From contig CBFFRQ010000050.1 of NCBI GenBank assembly GCA_965644315.1, positions 105,541 to 169,540 on the forward strand: a stretch of DNA of 64,000 nt, in the 5' to 3' direction. Origin of the DNA: Caecitellus pseudoparvulus (taxonomy: Eukaryota > Bigyra: Bicosoecida). Under the pieces are notes generated by a model. That model was not told the origin of the DNA, made no database searches, and saw nothing but the letters and a program-made list of their open reading frames with translations. Every line of letters starts with the position of its first letter. Positions within the stretch are counted from its first letter, which is position 1. Made by a program: the position numbers and the translations under genes. Below, piece by piece: positions 9,673-18,281 of this stretch.

Positions 9673-11790
9673 ATGGCGAGGCAGCGCAGGCGCGCCAGCC
9701 CTGGCTTTCATGTGTGCGGAGTGCACCCGCTGTGGCCCCTCCTTGCCGCTGCGGTGGTCTTGTCCTGCATTTTCTTTACGCGAGTGTCCACCGGCCACGA
9801 GCTGCGAGTGACCGCCGGGCGCTACCAGCTGTCCATTCGAGGTCCAGCCGGGGCGAGTGAAGGGTCCCCTGGTCGTGCAGGGGAAGTGGAACGACCGAAG
9901 GAAGACGAGGAATCTGCAGTGGACCGCACCGCTCCGCCACGCGTTGCTCCTGGAGATGGGAGGCAAGTGCCAAGTGTACCGCCTGCGGAAATTGATGTGC
10001 CGGGACAGCCAGCGGCCAAAGGCGGCAACGAGCCGGAGAAGAAGATGGGGGTAGAGACGGGAGTATTGCCATCGTACATGACCACTGGAACAAGCGAAGC
10101 CTTGCAGCTGGATTGGAAGGCAGCTCTGCAGAGTGCCTTCAGTGGGCCATCGGTGCCGCTGACCCTTCCAGCGCCTGCAGCACTTGACTTGCATAGTGGC
10201 ATCCTGTCGCTGCTGCGCGTGCAGAAGACGGCCAGCAAGACAGTGCAGGCAATCTTAATGTGGATGGCGGCAGACGCGATTGGAGGATCCAAGCGCAAGA
10301 CGCGCAATGCCTGTGCTTGCAGCTACTTTTCAACGTCAGACGTGCCGGTGGCGGCAGAGGTGGAGGCTGCGTATCAGGCGGCTGACGCCGAGGGCAAGCT
10401 GGCCCTGGCGGCCAGCCCCTTCAAGGACTCACTCGGCGAGCCGGTGGTAGGCAAGCGCCCTTGGCCCGCTGAGCTGGGCTCGCGTTGGTACAAGGGCGCC
10501 CAACTGCCAGGTCGCCCCGAGCGCGCCTGTGCCAACTTTGATCCCCCCGCTCTTGCGACGAAGCACACGCACTGCCCGTTCATCCACGCCCAGCACCTGC
10601 ACATGGGCGACCTGGAGGGCGCCGTCGCCAGTCTGCGCGGGAAGGGCGGCGAGGCACACCAGATCGTGGCTGTCGTCCGGCACCCTCTGCGCCGTGTGCT
10701 GTCCGAGTTCAAGCACGTGGCGAACAACGGGCCGGGGCTGTGGGACTACTGCCACAACGTGACCGTCACGCAGCGCCTGCGCACTGGGTGGCAGACGAAG
10801 GACCGCGCGCGGGGCGTGCTGGCGGACTTCTTGGCGGTGGACGCCCACGCCTTCGGCATGCGCAACCGGCAGGCCAAGATGCTGTCTGGCCTCGTCACAG
10901 AGCCGCCGAGGCCCCTGCCTCAGGCGACCTGGGAGGGGTACACCGCGGGGGGCGCAGACTCGGACGGTTTGGCACCTCCAGGGGCGGTGCAGTCACCCGG
11001 GCAGCCAGGCCAGGCGTACGTGGCTTGGGCGGCAGACGCCTTGGCGCTGGCTCGATGGCGCCTATCCACTGCTGGCGCGGTGCTGGTGTCGGAGCGCCTG
11101 GCAGAGTCCCTGGCTGTCATGATGGTGCGGTACAAGTGGCTGCCGTTGGTGTCGGACGTGACACCGGGAACCCCCCGAGGGCCCATCGTGGAGGACCCCG
11201 AGGCGGATGCGCTCCGAGCCCTGGAGCGCATGCGGGATGAGACGCCAGACCAGTTCAAGCGTGATGAAAGGCACCGATACACGCTGGGGCTGGAGCGCGC
11301 TGGGCACCACTTTGACTACTCAGTTCACGTGGACTTCTCTTCCTGTCCAGACAGACTGAAGGCGGCGGCGGCTGCTGCAGGCACGTGGCCCGCCGCGTGG
11401 GGCGAGGAGGGGTATGAGGCACCAGAGGAGGCGCCTGCGCCCCCGGGTCAGGGCGAGGTGCCGAGTGACCTGGCAGGGTTGCCGGAGGTCAAGGCCAAGC
11501 TGACCAGCTGGGGCGTGCTGATGTGCCTGGGGTCGGCCATGGCGGAGGACATGCGTGGCATGGACGTGTCAGACAAGCGCAAGCTGCCCTTTGAAGCGGA
11601 GGGCAAGCTGAAGGACAGGCTACTCAGCTTGAACGAGCTGGATGTGGCTGTGCACGCCCACGCCCTGCGGCTGCTGGAGACCAGGGTGCAAGCCGCGAAG
11701 CGATTCCTAGCTGATGACCCCGGCTGGCTACCGGGTGCGTTGGAGTTTGGCAATGATCCTGCGCCGCCAATTCGCCCGCAGGATGAATGA
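9673..11790 (+). CDS. Type II membrane sulfotransferase
   Basis: 705 residues from ATG 9673 (gccATGG context). Basic N-terminus MARQRRRASPG, a single hydrophobic anchor (about 18-36, LWPLLAAAVVLSCIFF), a disordered stem, then a lumenal sulfotransferase domain. LLRVQKTASKTVQ is the 5'-phosphosulfate loop and VAVVRHPLRRVLSEF the 3'-phosphate-binding motif of PAPS-dependent Golgi sulfotransferases (Sulfotransfer_2/HS6ST-like clan); HCPFIHAQHLHMGDL lies between them, as in that clan. Likely role: sulfation of a glycan in the Golgi; the acceptor cannot be read from sequence. It is divergent from the CEP164-like gene with 267 bp between the two ATGs. An out-of-frame ATG 5 nt upstream (9668) could dampen initiation. 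Confidence 0.75.
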   Translation: MARQRRRASPGFHVCGVHPLWPLLAAAVVLSCIFFTRVSTGHELRVTAGRYQLSIRGPAGASEGSPGRAGEVERPKEDEESAVDRTAPPRVAPGDGRQVPSVPPAEIDVPGQPAAKGGNEPEKKMGVETGVLPSYMTTGTSEALQLDWKAALQSAFSGPSVPLTLPAPAALDLHSGILSLLRVQKTASKTVQAILMWMAADAIGGSKRKTRNACACSYFSTSDVPVAAEVEAAYQAADAEGKLALAASPFKDSLGEPVVGKRPWPAELGSRWYKGAQLPGRPERACANFDPPALATKHTHCPFIHAQHLHMGDLEGAVASLRGKGGEAHQIVAVVRHPLRRVLSEFKHVANNGPGLWDYCHNVTVTQRLRTGWQTKDRARGVLADFLAVDAHAFGMRNRQAKMLSGLVTEPPRPLPQATWEGYTAGGADSDGLAPPGAVQSPGQPGQAYVAWAADALALARWRLSTAGAVLVSERLAESLAVMMVRYKWLPLVSDVTPGTPRGPIVEDPEADALRALERMRDETPDQFKRDERHRYTLGLERAGHHFDYSVHVDFSSCPDRLKAAAAAAGTWPAAWGEEGYEAPEEAPAPPGQGEVPSDLAGLPEVKAKLTSWGVLMCLGSAMAEDMRGMDVSDKRKLPFEAEGKLKDRLLSLNELDVAVHAHALRLLETRVQAAKRFLADDPGWLPGALEFGNDPAPPIRPQDE

Positions 11791-11886
11791 GGGCGCGATG
11801 GATTTGAATGTAGTCTGTGTCAGCCTTGAACAAGCTGTGGTGCGGCACTGCCAGTGCTCTGTGCGGACTTGCATTGGTGGTGCTGT

Positions 11887-11896
11887 GCGGAAATTG
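11887..11896 (+). promoter_or_regulatory. GCGGAAATTG motif upstream of OMA1-like gene
   Basis: Ten-base motif ending 7 bp before the ATG at 11904. The same or a one-base variant sits just upstream of two other starts in this window (minus strand 29191-29182 before MBTPS1, plus strand 50755-50764 before DHFR-TS). It could mark an initiator-type core promoter; it also occurs inside genes, so chance is not excluded. Confidence 0.25.
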
Positions 11897-11903
11897 CTTC
11901 ACC

Positions 11904-12998
11904 ATGCTCAGCGCCTGCTCCAGGCAGCTGCCAGCGTGCTTGCAACAGGGGATCCCAGGACGAGCAACAGTGGCCAGAAGTAGCGGGGCGGCAGTGCTGC
12001 ATCTGCGTCATGCCTTCCGAACCAAGGCCCTGCAGCACTCACGGGCGTGTTTGGGCAGGCTGTACTCCCAACAACACGCCGTCACCTTCCTGCCCGTGCA
12101 ACGGCGGACATCAGCGCGTACGGTGCTGCTCGAGGAGCTCCTCTTCTGTATACTAGCCTCCCCCTTCGTTTTCTGGCTGTTCGCGCCGCGGGTGGAGGTC
12201 CCCGTCACTGGCCGCAGGCAAATCATGGCGCTGCCGCTGGGCTGGGATCACGCCATGGGCGAGGCGCTGGCAGAGTCCGCCCGTCGCGAGGCACACTTTG
12301 CTGCAGACCACGCACACCACAAGCTTGTCGTAAAGGTGGCCCGTCAACTAGCTGCGGAGGCAGACGCGATGGGCATGGGCATCACATGGCGGCTGGTCGT
12401 CGTCCCCAACGCCGAGAAGAACGCCTCCTGCGCCCCTGGCGGCCACATCACCGTGCACGAGGGCCTGCTGGACTGGATCGAGAAGGAGGTGCAAGAGGGC
12501 ACCTTTGCGGACATGGAGGCGCCCCTGGCTGCAGTGCTGGCGCACGAGATGGGCCACGCCCTGGCACGGCATGGGGCGGAGCGCCTCTCCTTCCTGCCCT
12601 TCTTCGCTCCTCTGGCCATGCTCAGCGCCTCCTCGCCCCTGCTGCCACAGCTGGTGTCTCTCTTCCTCAGCCTGCCGCACTCCCGCCTGTCCGAGGCGGA
12701 GGCTGACGAAATCGGTTTCTACCTCTTTGCACGCGGCACGCGCTTCGACCTCGAAGCGTACCCGCTCGTCTTCTCGGCGCTCTGTGGCGATGCGCCGTCG
12801 GCGGCGTGGCTGGACACGCACCCCTCTGGCCCACAGCGCCGTGCGGCGACGGCGCTGCTGTTGCCTGCCATGCGGGAGGAGCGGGAGCTGGCGTTGCAGG
12901 GGGTCACGACACACTCCCCAGTGCCGCGCGAGTCGGCTTGGGTGGCGCAGCTGTTTGGGGGCTTCCCCGATGATCCCCAGGGCGAGCAGCCCAGTTGA
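11904..12998 (+). CDS. OMA1: OMA1-like mitochondrial M48 metalloprotease
   Basis: 364 residues from ATG 11904. The N-terminus is Arg/Ser-rich and acid-poor (about 1-75), as expected of a mitochondrial presequence, followed by one membrane segment (about 79-94, LLFCILASPFVFWLF). The catalytic zinc motif HEMGH is at about 214-218 and the third ligand is in EAEADEIG (about 264-271), both diagnostic of family M48. The order presequence, single TM, M48 domain matches OMA1, the stress-activated inner-membrane protease that cleaves OPA1-type substrates. The end contains SGPQRR, an M48-typical HPSxxxR-like element (HPSGPQRR). GCGGAAATTG lies 7 bp upstream of the ATG. Confidence 0.82.
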   Translation: MLSACSRQLPACLQQGIPGRATVARSSGAAVLHLRHAFRTKALQHSRACLGRLYSQQHAVTFLPVQRRTSARTVLLEELLFCILASPFVFWLFAPRVEVPVTGRRQIMALPLGWDHAMGEALAESARREAHFAADHAHHKLVVKVARQLAAEADAMGMGITWRLVVVPNAEKNASCAPGGHITVHEGLLDWIEKEVQEGTFADMEAPLAAVLAHEMGHALARHGAERLSFLPFFAPLAMLSASSPLLPQLVSLFLSLPHSRLSEAEADEIGFYLFARGTRFDLEAYPLVFSALCGDAPSAAWLDTHPSGPQRRAATALLLPAMREERELALQGVTTHSPVPRESAWVAQLFGGFPDDPQGEQPS

Positions 12999-13212
12999 CT
13001 GTGTTTCTTACGTTCCACGGCACTGCCCAGCGGAGGGGGGGCGTGGGCTGCTTCGCCACGCAGAGCAGTGTCCGGGTCAGCGCACAATTCAAATGCACAC
13101 ACATCCACGGTCTGCTGCGAGGCGTAGTACAAGCTACGCAACATCGGCAACCCATCCGTCGCATCGTCCTGAAAGCCGCGGGCGTGGAGCAGCATCTCTG
13201 CCAGAGCTTGAC

Positions 13213-16003
13213 ATGGCCGCTTGTGCTGCTCGCCACGCCAGCAGGGCATGGGCACCGCTGGGACGGCGGGTGGCAGCCAGTGTTCGGGGCATGGCGAGCA
13301 CATCCCAGGTGCGGGCAGGCCACGAGGTGGACGTGCCTGCGCTGGTCGCCTACCTCGCCCAGCACGTGCCTCGCATCGCCTGGGAGGGCGTGACGCTGAA
13401 GCAGTTCACGTTCGGGCAGAGCAACCCAACGTACTTGCTGCAGACGGTGGACGGCAAGCGCATCGTGCTGCGCAAGCAGCCTCCTGGCAAGTTGCTGCGG
13501 GGGGCGCACGCTGTGGACCGCGAGTTTGCAGTCATGTCGGCACTGCATGGCATCGTGCCAGTGCCCAGTCCGCTGCACCTGTGCGAGGACACGAGCCTGC
13601 TTGGCACGAAGTTCTTCCTGTACACCTTCGTGGAGGGGCAGCACCACGGGGACACCATTGCAGGGTCGCTGACAGGCCGGCAACGCGCGACAGCCCTGCA
13701 CTCCATGGCCGAGACACTCGCAGCGTGAGTGCAGCGAAGAGCCAGTGCAGCCCTGCGCGCGCACGCAGCATGGGCGTGTCCATCACAGGATTCACTGTGT
13801 GGACCCCACAGCAGTGAACATGCAATCGTTCGGTTCCAAGCCCGAGCTGTTCGTGGGGAGGCAGGTGAAGGTGAGGCTGCGCTGCGGATTTTGACCTCAC
13901 CCCGCCGAGTCTCCACACCCCTCTTGCGCCCTGTTGCAGGTGTGGACGGCACAGTACAACGCTTCAGCGACAGGTGACACTGCCATGATGGACGGTCTGG
14001 GGCAGTACTTGGCGTCTGTTGTCCCTGGTGGGTTCCTGGACGACGGCCAAGGGCCGCCCACATCTGCCAGCATCGTGCATGGCGACTACACGTTGGGGAA
14101 CTGCGTCCTGCACCCTGAGGCACACACTGTGGCGGGAGTGCTGGACTGGGAGCTGTCCACACTGGGCCACCCCCTCCTTGACCTCGCACACAATGCCCTG
14201 CCCTTCTACATTCCGCACACACCTGGCCAAGCCATCACGGGGTACCCGAAGGACGCCAACGGCCGCCCGACGCTGGAGGGCATTCCCAGCACCTCGGAGT
14301 ACCTGCAGTGGTACTTGAACGCGGTGTCTGTGCAGTGCGCCGGCACCATGGGCTGTGGCATGCAGCGCAGCATCGCCGTGGACGCGGGGGACGCCGCGCC
14401 GCGGCACTGGGACTTCTTCGTCGCCCTCGCAAGCTTCCGCGCGGCTGCCATCCTGCAGGGCGTGTACAAGCGGGCCCAGCAGGGGAACGCCTCGGCAGCC
14501 AACGCCGCCTCCGTCGGCCAGCTGGCAGCCACGTTTGCAGAGGTGGGGGCAGAGCGGGCGGCGGCCCACAAGGCGGCAGGCATGCCTCGACGTGTGCCTG
14601 TGAAGGGGGCGGCTGTGCCGGATGCTGCAGATGGCTCAGGCGGCCCTGGGGCCAGTCATGCGGTGCACCAGCAGCGCAGTGCGGAAGAGACGCTGTGTGC
14701 TGTGCAGAGCTTCATGGCAGAGCACGTCTTGCCAGCTGAGCAGACGATCCTGCACCATGGCTATTCCAAGCTGGTCGCATGTGACGGCCAGCACGCCCAC
14801 CCGCAGCTGGAGGATCTCAAGGCCAAAGCGCGAGAGGCGGGGCTGTGGAACTTGTTTCTCCCCCCCGCCGCCCTGCAGCGCGTGCAGGTGACGTTCAACG
14901 ACCTGCCTCACAGCACGCAGTCGGAGCTGGGGCTGGGCGTGGGGGGGTCAGGGCCCGTGCAGGTCGCGCCCGGCTTCACCAACGCCCAGTACGCCAGCAT
15001 GGCGGAGGCCATGGGGCAGAGCCTCGTGGGGCCCGAGGTCTTCAACTGCAGTGCCCCGGACACGGGGAACATGGAGGTGCTGGCCATGTACGGCAGCCGT
15101 GCACAACAAGAGCAGTGGCTGCTGCCGCTGCTGGCAGGCACCATCCGCAGCTGCTTCGGCATGACGGAGCCTGCTGTGGCGTCCTGCGACGCGACGAACA
15201 TGCAGGCGACGGTGCGGCAGCAGGGCGACGGGTCCCTGCTCCTGAACGGCCGCAAGTGGTGGACCAGCGGGGGCTCTGACCCCCGCGCTGCCTTCATGAT
15301 TTTCATGGGGTTGGCGGAAGAGGCGGTGGCCGCCGGCGCCCCGCCCCACGCTCGGCACAGCATGGTCATCGTGCCCATGGACGCGCCAGGCGTGCGTGTG
15401 GAGCGTGCGCTGCCGGTGTTCGGCTACGACGACGCCCCCCATGGGCATGTGGAGGTGGTGCTGGACAATGTCGTGGTGCCTGCTGACAACCTTCTCCTGG
15501 GCTCTGGGCGAGGCTTTGAGATCGCACAGGGTCGACTGGGGCCTGGGCGCATCCACCACTGCATGCGCCTCATCGGCGCTGCAGAGCGCGCTGTTCGACT
15601 GGCGGCCCAGCGTGCCACGACTCGTGTGGCATTTGGCAGCCCCATCGCCGACAAGGGCGCCTTCCGGCAGGCACTTGCGTCGGCGAGGTGCAAGGTGGAC
15701 CAGGCACGCCTGCTGACGCTGGCTGCGGCAGAGGGCGTGGACGCGGGCGGCGCAAAGAGCGCAGCCCGCCTCATCTCCCAGATCAAGGCAGTGGCGCCCA
15801 CCATGGCGTGCGAGGTGCTGGACTGGGCCATGCAGGTGCACGGTGGGGCGGGCGTGTCCAATGACACGCCGCTGGCGCACCTGTACGCTGCCGCGCGAGC
15901 GCTGCGCCTGGCGGACGGCCCTGACGAGGTGCACTTGGAGAGCATCGCCAAGCTGGAGCTGCGGGAGGCTGCAGCTCGCCAGGCGGCAGCTGAGCGCCGG
16001 TGA
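13213..16003 (+). CDS. ACAD10/11-type aminoglycoside-phosphotransferase-like kinase / acyl-CoA dehydrogenase fusion
   Basis: Three exons: 13213-13724, 13789-13870, 13940-16003; introns of 64 and 69 bp with GTGAGT and GTGAGG donors; 885 residues. The splicing restores the APH-family run [16 protein letters not shown] then RQVKVWTAQY. The N-terminal half is an APH-fold kinase: [13 protein letters not shown] (Brenner-type catalytic loop) and [15 protein letters not shown] (metal site). The C-terminal half is an acyl-CoA dehydrogenase: [26 protein letters not shown] and a C-terminal QVHGGAG. In mammals ACAD10/11 phosphorylate 4-hydroxyacyl-CoAs and then eliminate phosphate to feed beta-oxidation. 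An R-rich start ([13 protein letters not shown]) suggests mitochondrial import; an alternative ATG is at 13291. Confidence 0.9.
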
Positions 16004-16047
16004 GGCAGGCACAAATGCATTGGAGAGTCAGCCCGGGGAGGGCCGCG

Positions 16048-16395
16048 TCACACGTAGATGCCAGCCCACAGCGCCAGGAACAGAGAACCAAAGCCCAGCA
16101 GGCCTGAGGCCGCAGCAGCTGCCAGCACCTCCCGGATGAAGCTGGGCTCCTTCACCGTCACCGTCTCGCCCGTGGCAGTGGACGTGTCTGTGGCCTTCTT
16201 CGTGGTCGTGACTGTCGTTCCGAAGAAGTAGAAGGCTGTGAAGGCGAATCCACCCGCAAGCAAGATGACGGCCAGGGGCAGCCACAGCGCTGGCGGGACA
16301 GGGCTTGAGTACGGCGTTTGCTGCGGGGGCACGTGGCGGTGGTTGGCGTGCCAAAATCCGCAGGCGACGCCAGCGGCCGCCTAACTCACGTCCAT
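16048..16395 (-). CDS. TMEM258: TMEM258/OST5-like oligosaccharyltransferase subunit
   Basis: Two exons: a 6-nt first coding exon (ATGGAC, 16395-16390) and 16320-16048; intron 16321-16389 (69 bp, GTGAGT...CCGCAG). Product 92 residues, matching the 79-residue human protein in layout: YSSPVPPALW at the N-terminus, TM1 (about LAVILLAGGFAFTAFYFF), a T/K-rich loop, then TM2 ending LFLALWAGIYV, nearly identical to the TMEM258 C-terminus. OST5/TMEM258 is a small subunit of the ER oligosaccharyltransferase that N-glycosylates secretory proteins. The continuous frame has no ATG, so the tiny exon is needed to start it. Confidence 0.9.
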
Positions 16396-16682
16396 GACGA
16401 GGCGTTGGGAGGAAAACTGAGCGCAGCAAACGATGTCACGCTAGTGGTGTGAGCGGAAGAGCTTGAGCTGGCGGGAGACCTGTCGGAGGGCCAGGTGCAG
16501 TCCCAACTGGTGCTTGCAGGCTGGCTGCGGTGCCGAAATCGCAGACCAATGCTGCCGCGGCCCACTGAGAAGCATTCGCGCGCGGGCAGGGCACTGAACA
16601 AGAGAAATACATTGTGTGTGTGGCATCCCCCCGTGGCTGTCATGCCCTTCACGTGCGGGGCTGTGAGGGGGGGCACACCGCG

Positions 16683-18155
16683 CTACTTGGTGATGCGGAT
16701 CAGGCCAGCCTCCTGCAGCTTCAGCAAGTTCTCCCTCACTGTGGGGTTGCGCATGTACATGCCCAGTCGCTGGGGCTGCTGCCTGCACTCCTCCAGGACT
16801 CGCTGCATGGCCGGATCCATGAGCAGCTGCAGCACCGCCGGGTCGCTGAGCACTTGTGCCACCTCTGCGTCGTCTTTGGCGATGTCCCCCCTCCGTGCCG
16901 CCTGCGCCATAGCCTCTGCCTGCTTCTTGCGCTTCTCCGCGTCCATGCTGGTGAACTCAGCAGGCGCCGTGCCTGGCTGTGGCGCTTGTGTTCGCTTGGT
17001 GGCGCGCGCAGTCATGCCGATGCCCGGGTCAGGGGCAGTGGAAGGGGCTGGGGCGGCGGCTGCCCCCCCGCTGGAGGCCTTCTCTGCCTCGCCCAGCTTC
17101 GTGAAGTGGTCCCCCATGATGCCAAAGAACTCAGTGAGGAAGTCCCGGATCAGTCTGCGCGGCTCTCGCGAGGGGGCGACTCTGCAGCAGGGGAGGACTC
17201 GCTGGGCGGCAGGCGCGGAACGCACGGGTCAGCGGCGTACTTCGCCATGGCAGCCTCTGGCTTCGCCTGGAACTCCTGCAGAGCGGCCATGCACCTGCGC
17301 AACGCGGAAAAGGGGCAGAGTGCGCAGACTGCGCCAGGGCATGCGGTGGGGGCGGGGTAGCGCTGCACGCACTTGGGGTTGGACATGCCGGCCATGAGGC
17401 GGGGGTTGGAGAAGATGCGCTGCTGCAAGTCGGGGGTCATCCAGCTCCCACTGGCCAGCTGCTCTCCAAAGGCGCCCAGTTTCTCCTTCATGGCTGCTTG
17501 CACCTCCGGCATGGCCAGCCCAGCCTTGCTTGCCTCGGGGCTGGCACGCAGAGTGGGCACAGCTGGCGCGGGGGCGGGGGGCGGCGCGTCGGGGACGTCG
17601 AACGTCCCGTCGGCGCCCACCTCCACCACCCCAGGCTCAGCAACTGAGGGTGGCGTTGTGGGCTGCTTGGCGGCGCTGCTTGGCGTCGACGCTGGCGCTG
17701 GCGCTGGCTTGGCCGCTGCAGGCTTGGCCTGGGTTTTGGTCGGCTTGGAGAGCAGGAATCCCTTCTTGAATCCAGTCGCGAAGGATGTCTCTGCATCCTT
17801 GGCACGCTCAGCCCTTGCAGCCGCATCGTCTTCATCCTTGCTAGCGAATGCAGCGTCCATCATCTGCTGCAGGACGCTGTTGACCCCCGCATCCTCAGCT
17901 GCGTGAACGCGTGAGGGAGCGAGGTGATTTCCGCAGCTGCCCCGCCTCCTTCCGCAAAGCCTAGGGGCTCACCAGCTGGACCATGCGCACGCTTTTCCCA
18001 GTATTCTTCAGCAACTGCATGCATACGCTTGCCTGCAGGATTCAGCTTGGACAGATCCTCGCCGGCTGTGAAGGAGGGCGAAAGCAAAGCGTCATGTCCG
18101 TTGCGTCTGGCTTGCAACGCCAGGCACACGTACCTGACTTCGACGAGGCTGCCAT
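16683..18155 (-). CDS. STI1/DP-repeat protein, five exons
   Basis: Exons 18155-18134, 18065-17973, 17898-17373, 17294-17226, 17154-16683; introns 68, 74, 78 and 71 bp, all GT-AG; 393 residues from ATG 18155 (aacATGG). All joins are phase-consistent. Order: short N-terminus MAASSKSAGEDLSKLNP; SFATGFKKGFLL (about 75-90); a Pro/Ala linker; a first STI1-like helical repeat (PDLQQRIFSNPRLMAGMSNP, later KYAADPLIRDFLTEFFGIMG); a second at the C-terminus (SDPAVLQLLMDPAMQRVL, NPTVRENLLKLQEAGLI). STI1/DP domains occur in Hop, Hip and Tic40-type co-chaperones and ubiquilins, where they bind client or chaperone segments. No TPR or ubiquitin-like domain is seen, so the specific role is open. Confidence 0.78.
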
Positions 18156-18281
18156 GTTGGCGGAGCTTGCCAGGCAACAGCGCCAGAACAGCAAGGCACA
18201 GTCTAAAGAACTCGATACATTTCATACCATTCCCACCTCACGACGTCTGCGTTTTGTGTTCAGCCAGGAGTGTGCTTGGCT

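Noticed and set aside
11817-12998. Earlier non-ATG starts for OMA1-like and several other genes (GTG/TTG)
   Set aside because: A eukaryotic nuclear gene is expected to start at ATG; nearby ATGs in good context or upstream micro-exons explain the starts.
14948-16012. 354-codon antisense ORF over the acyl-CoA dehydrogenase domain
   Set aside because: Antisense of a conserved enzyme; no domain-like content.
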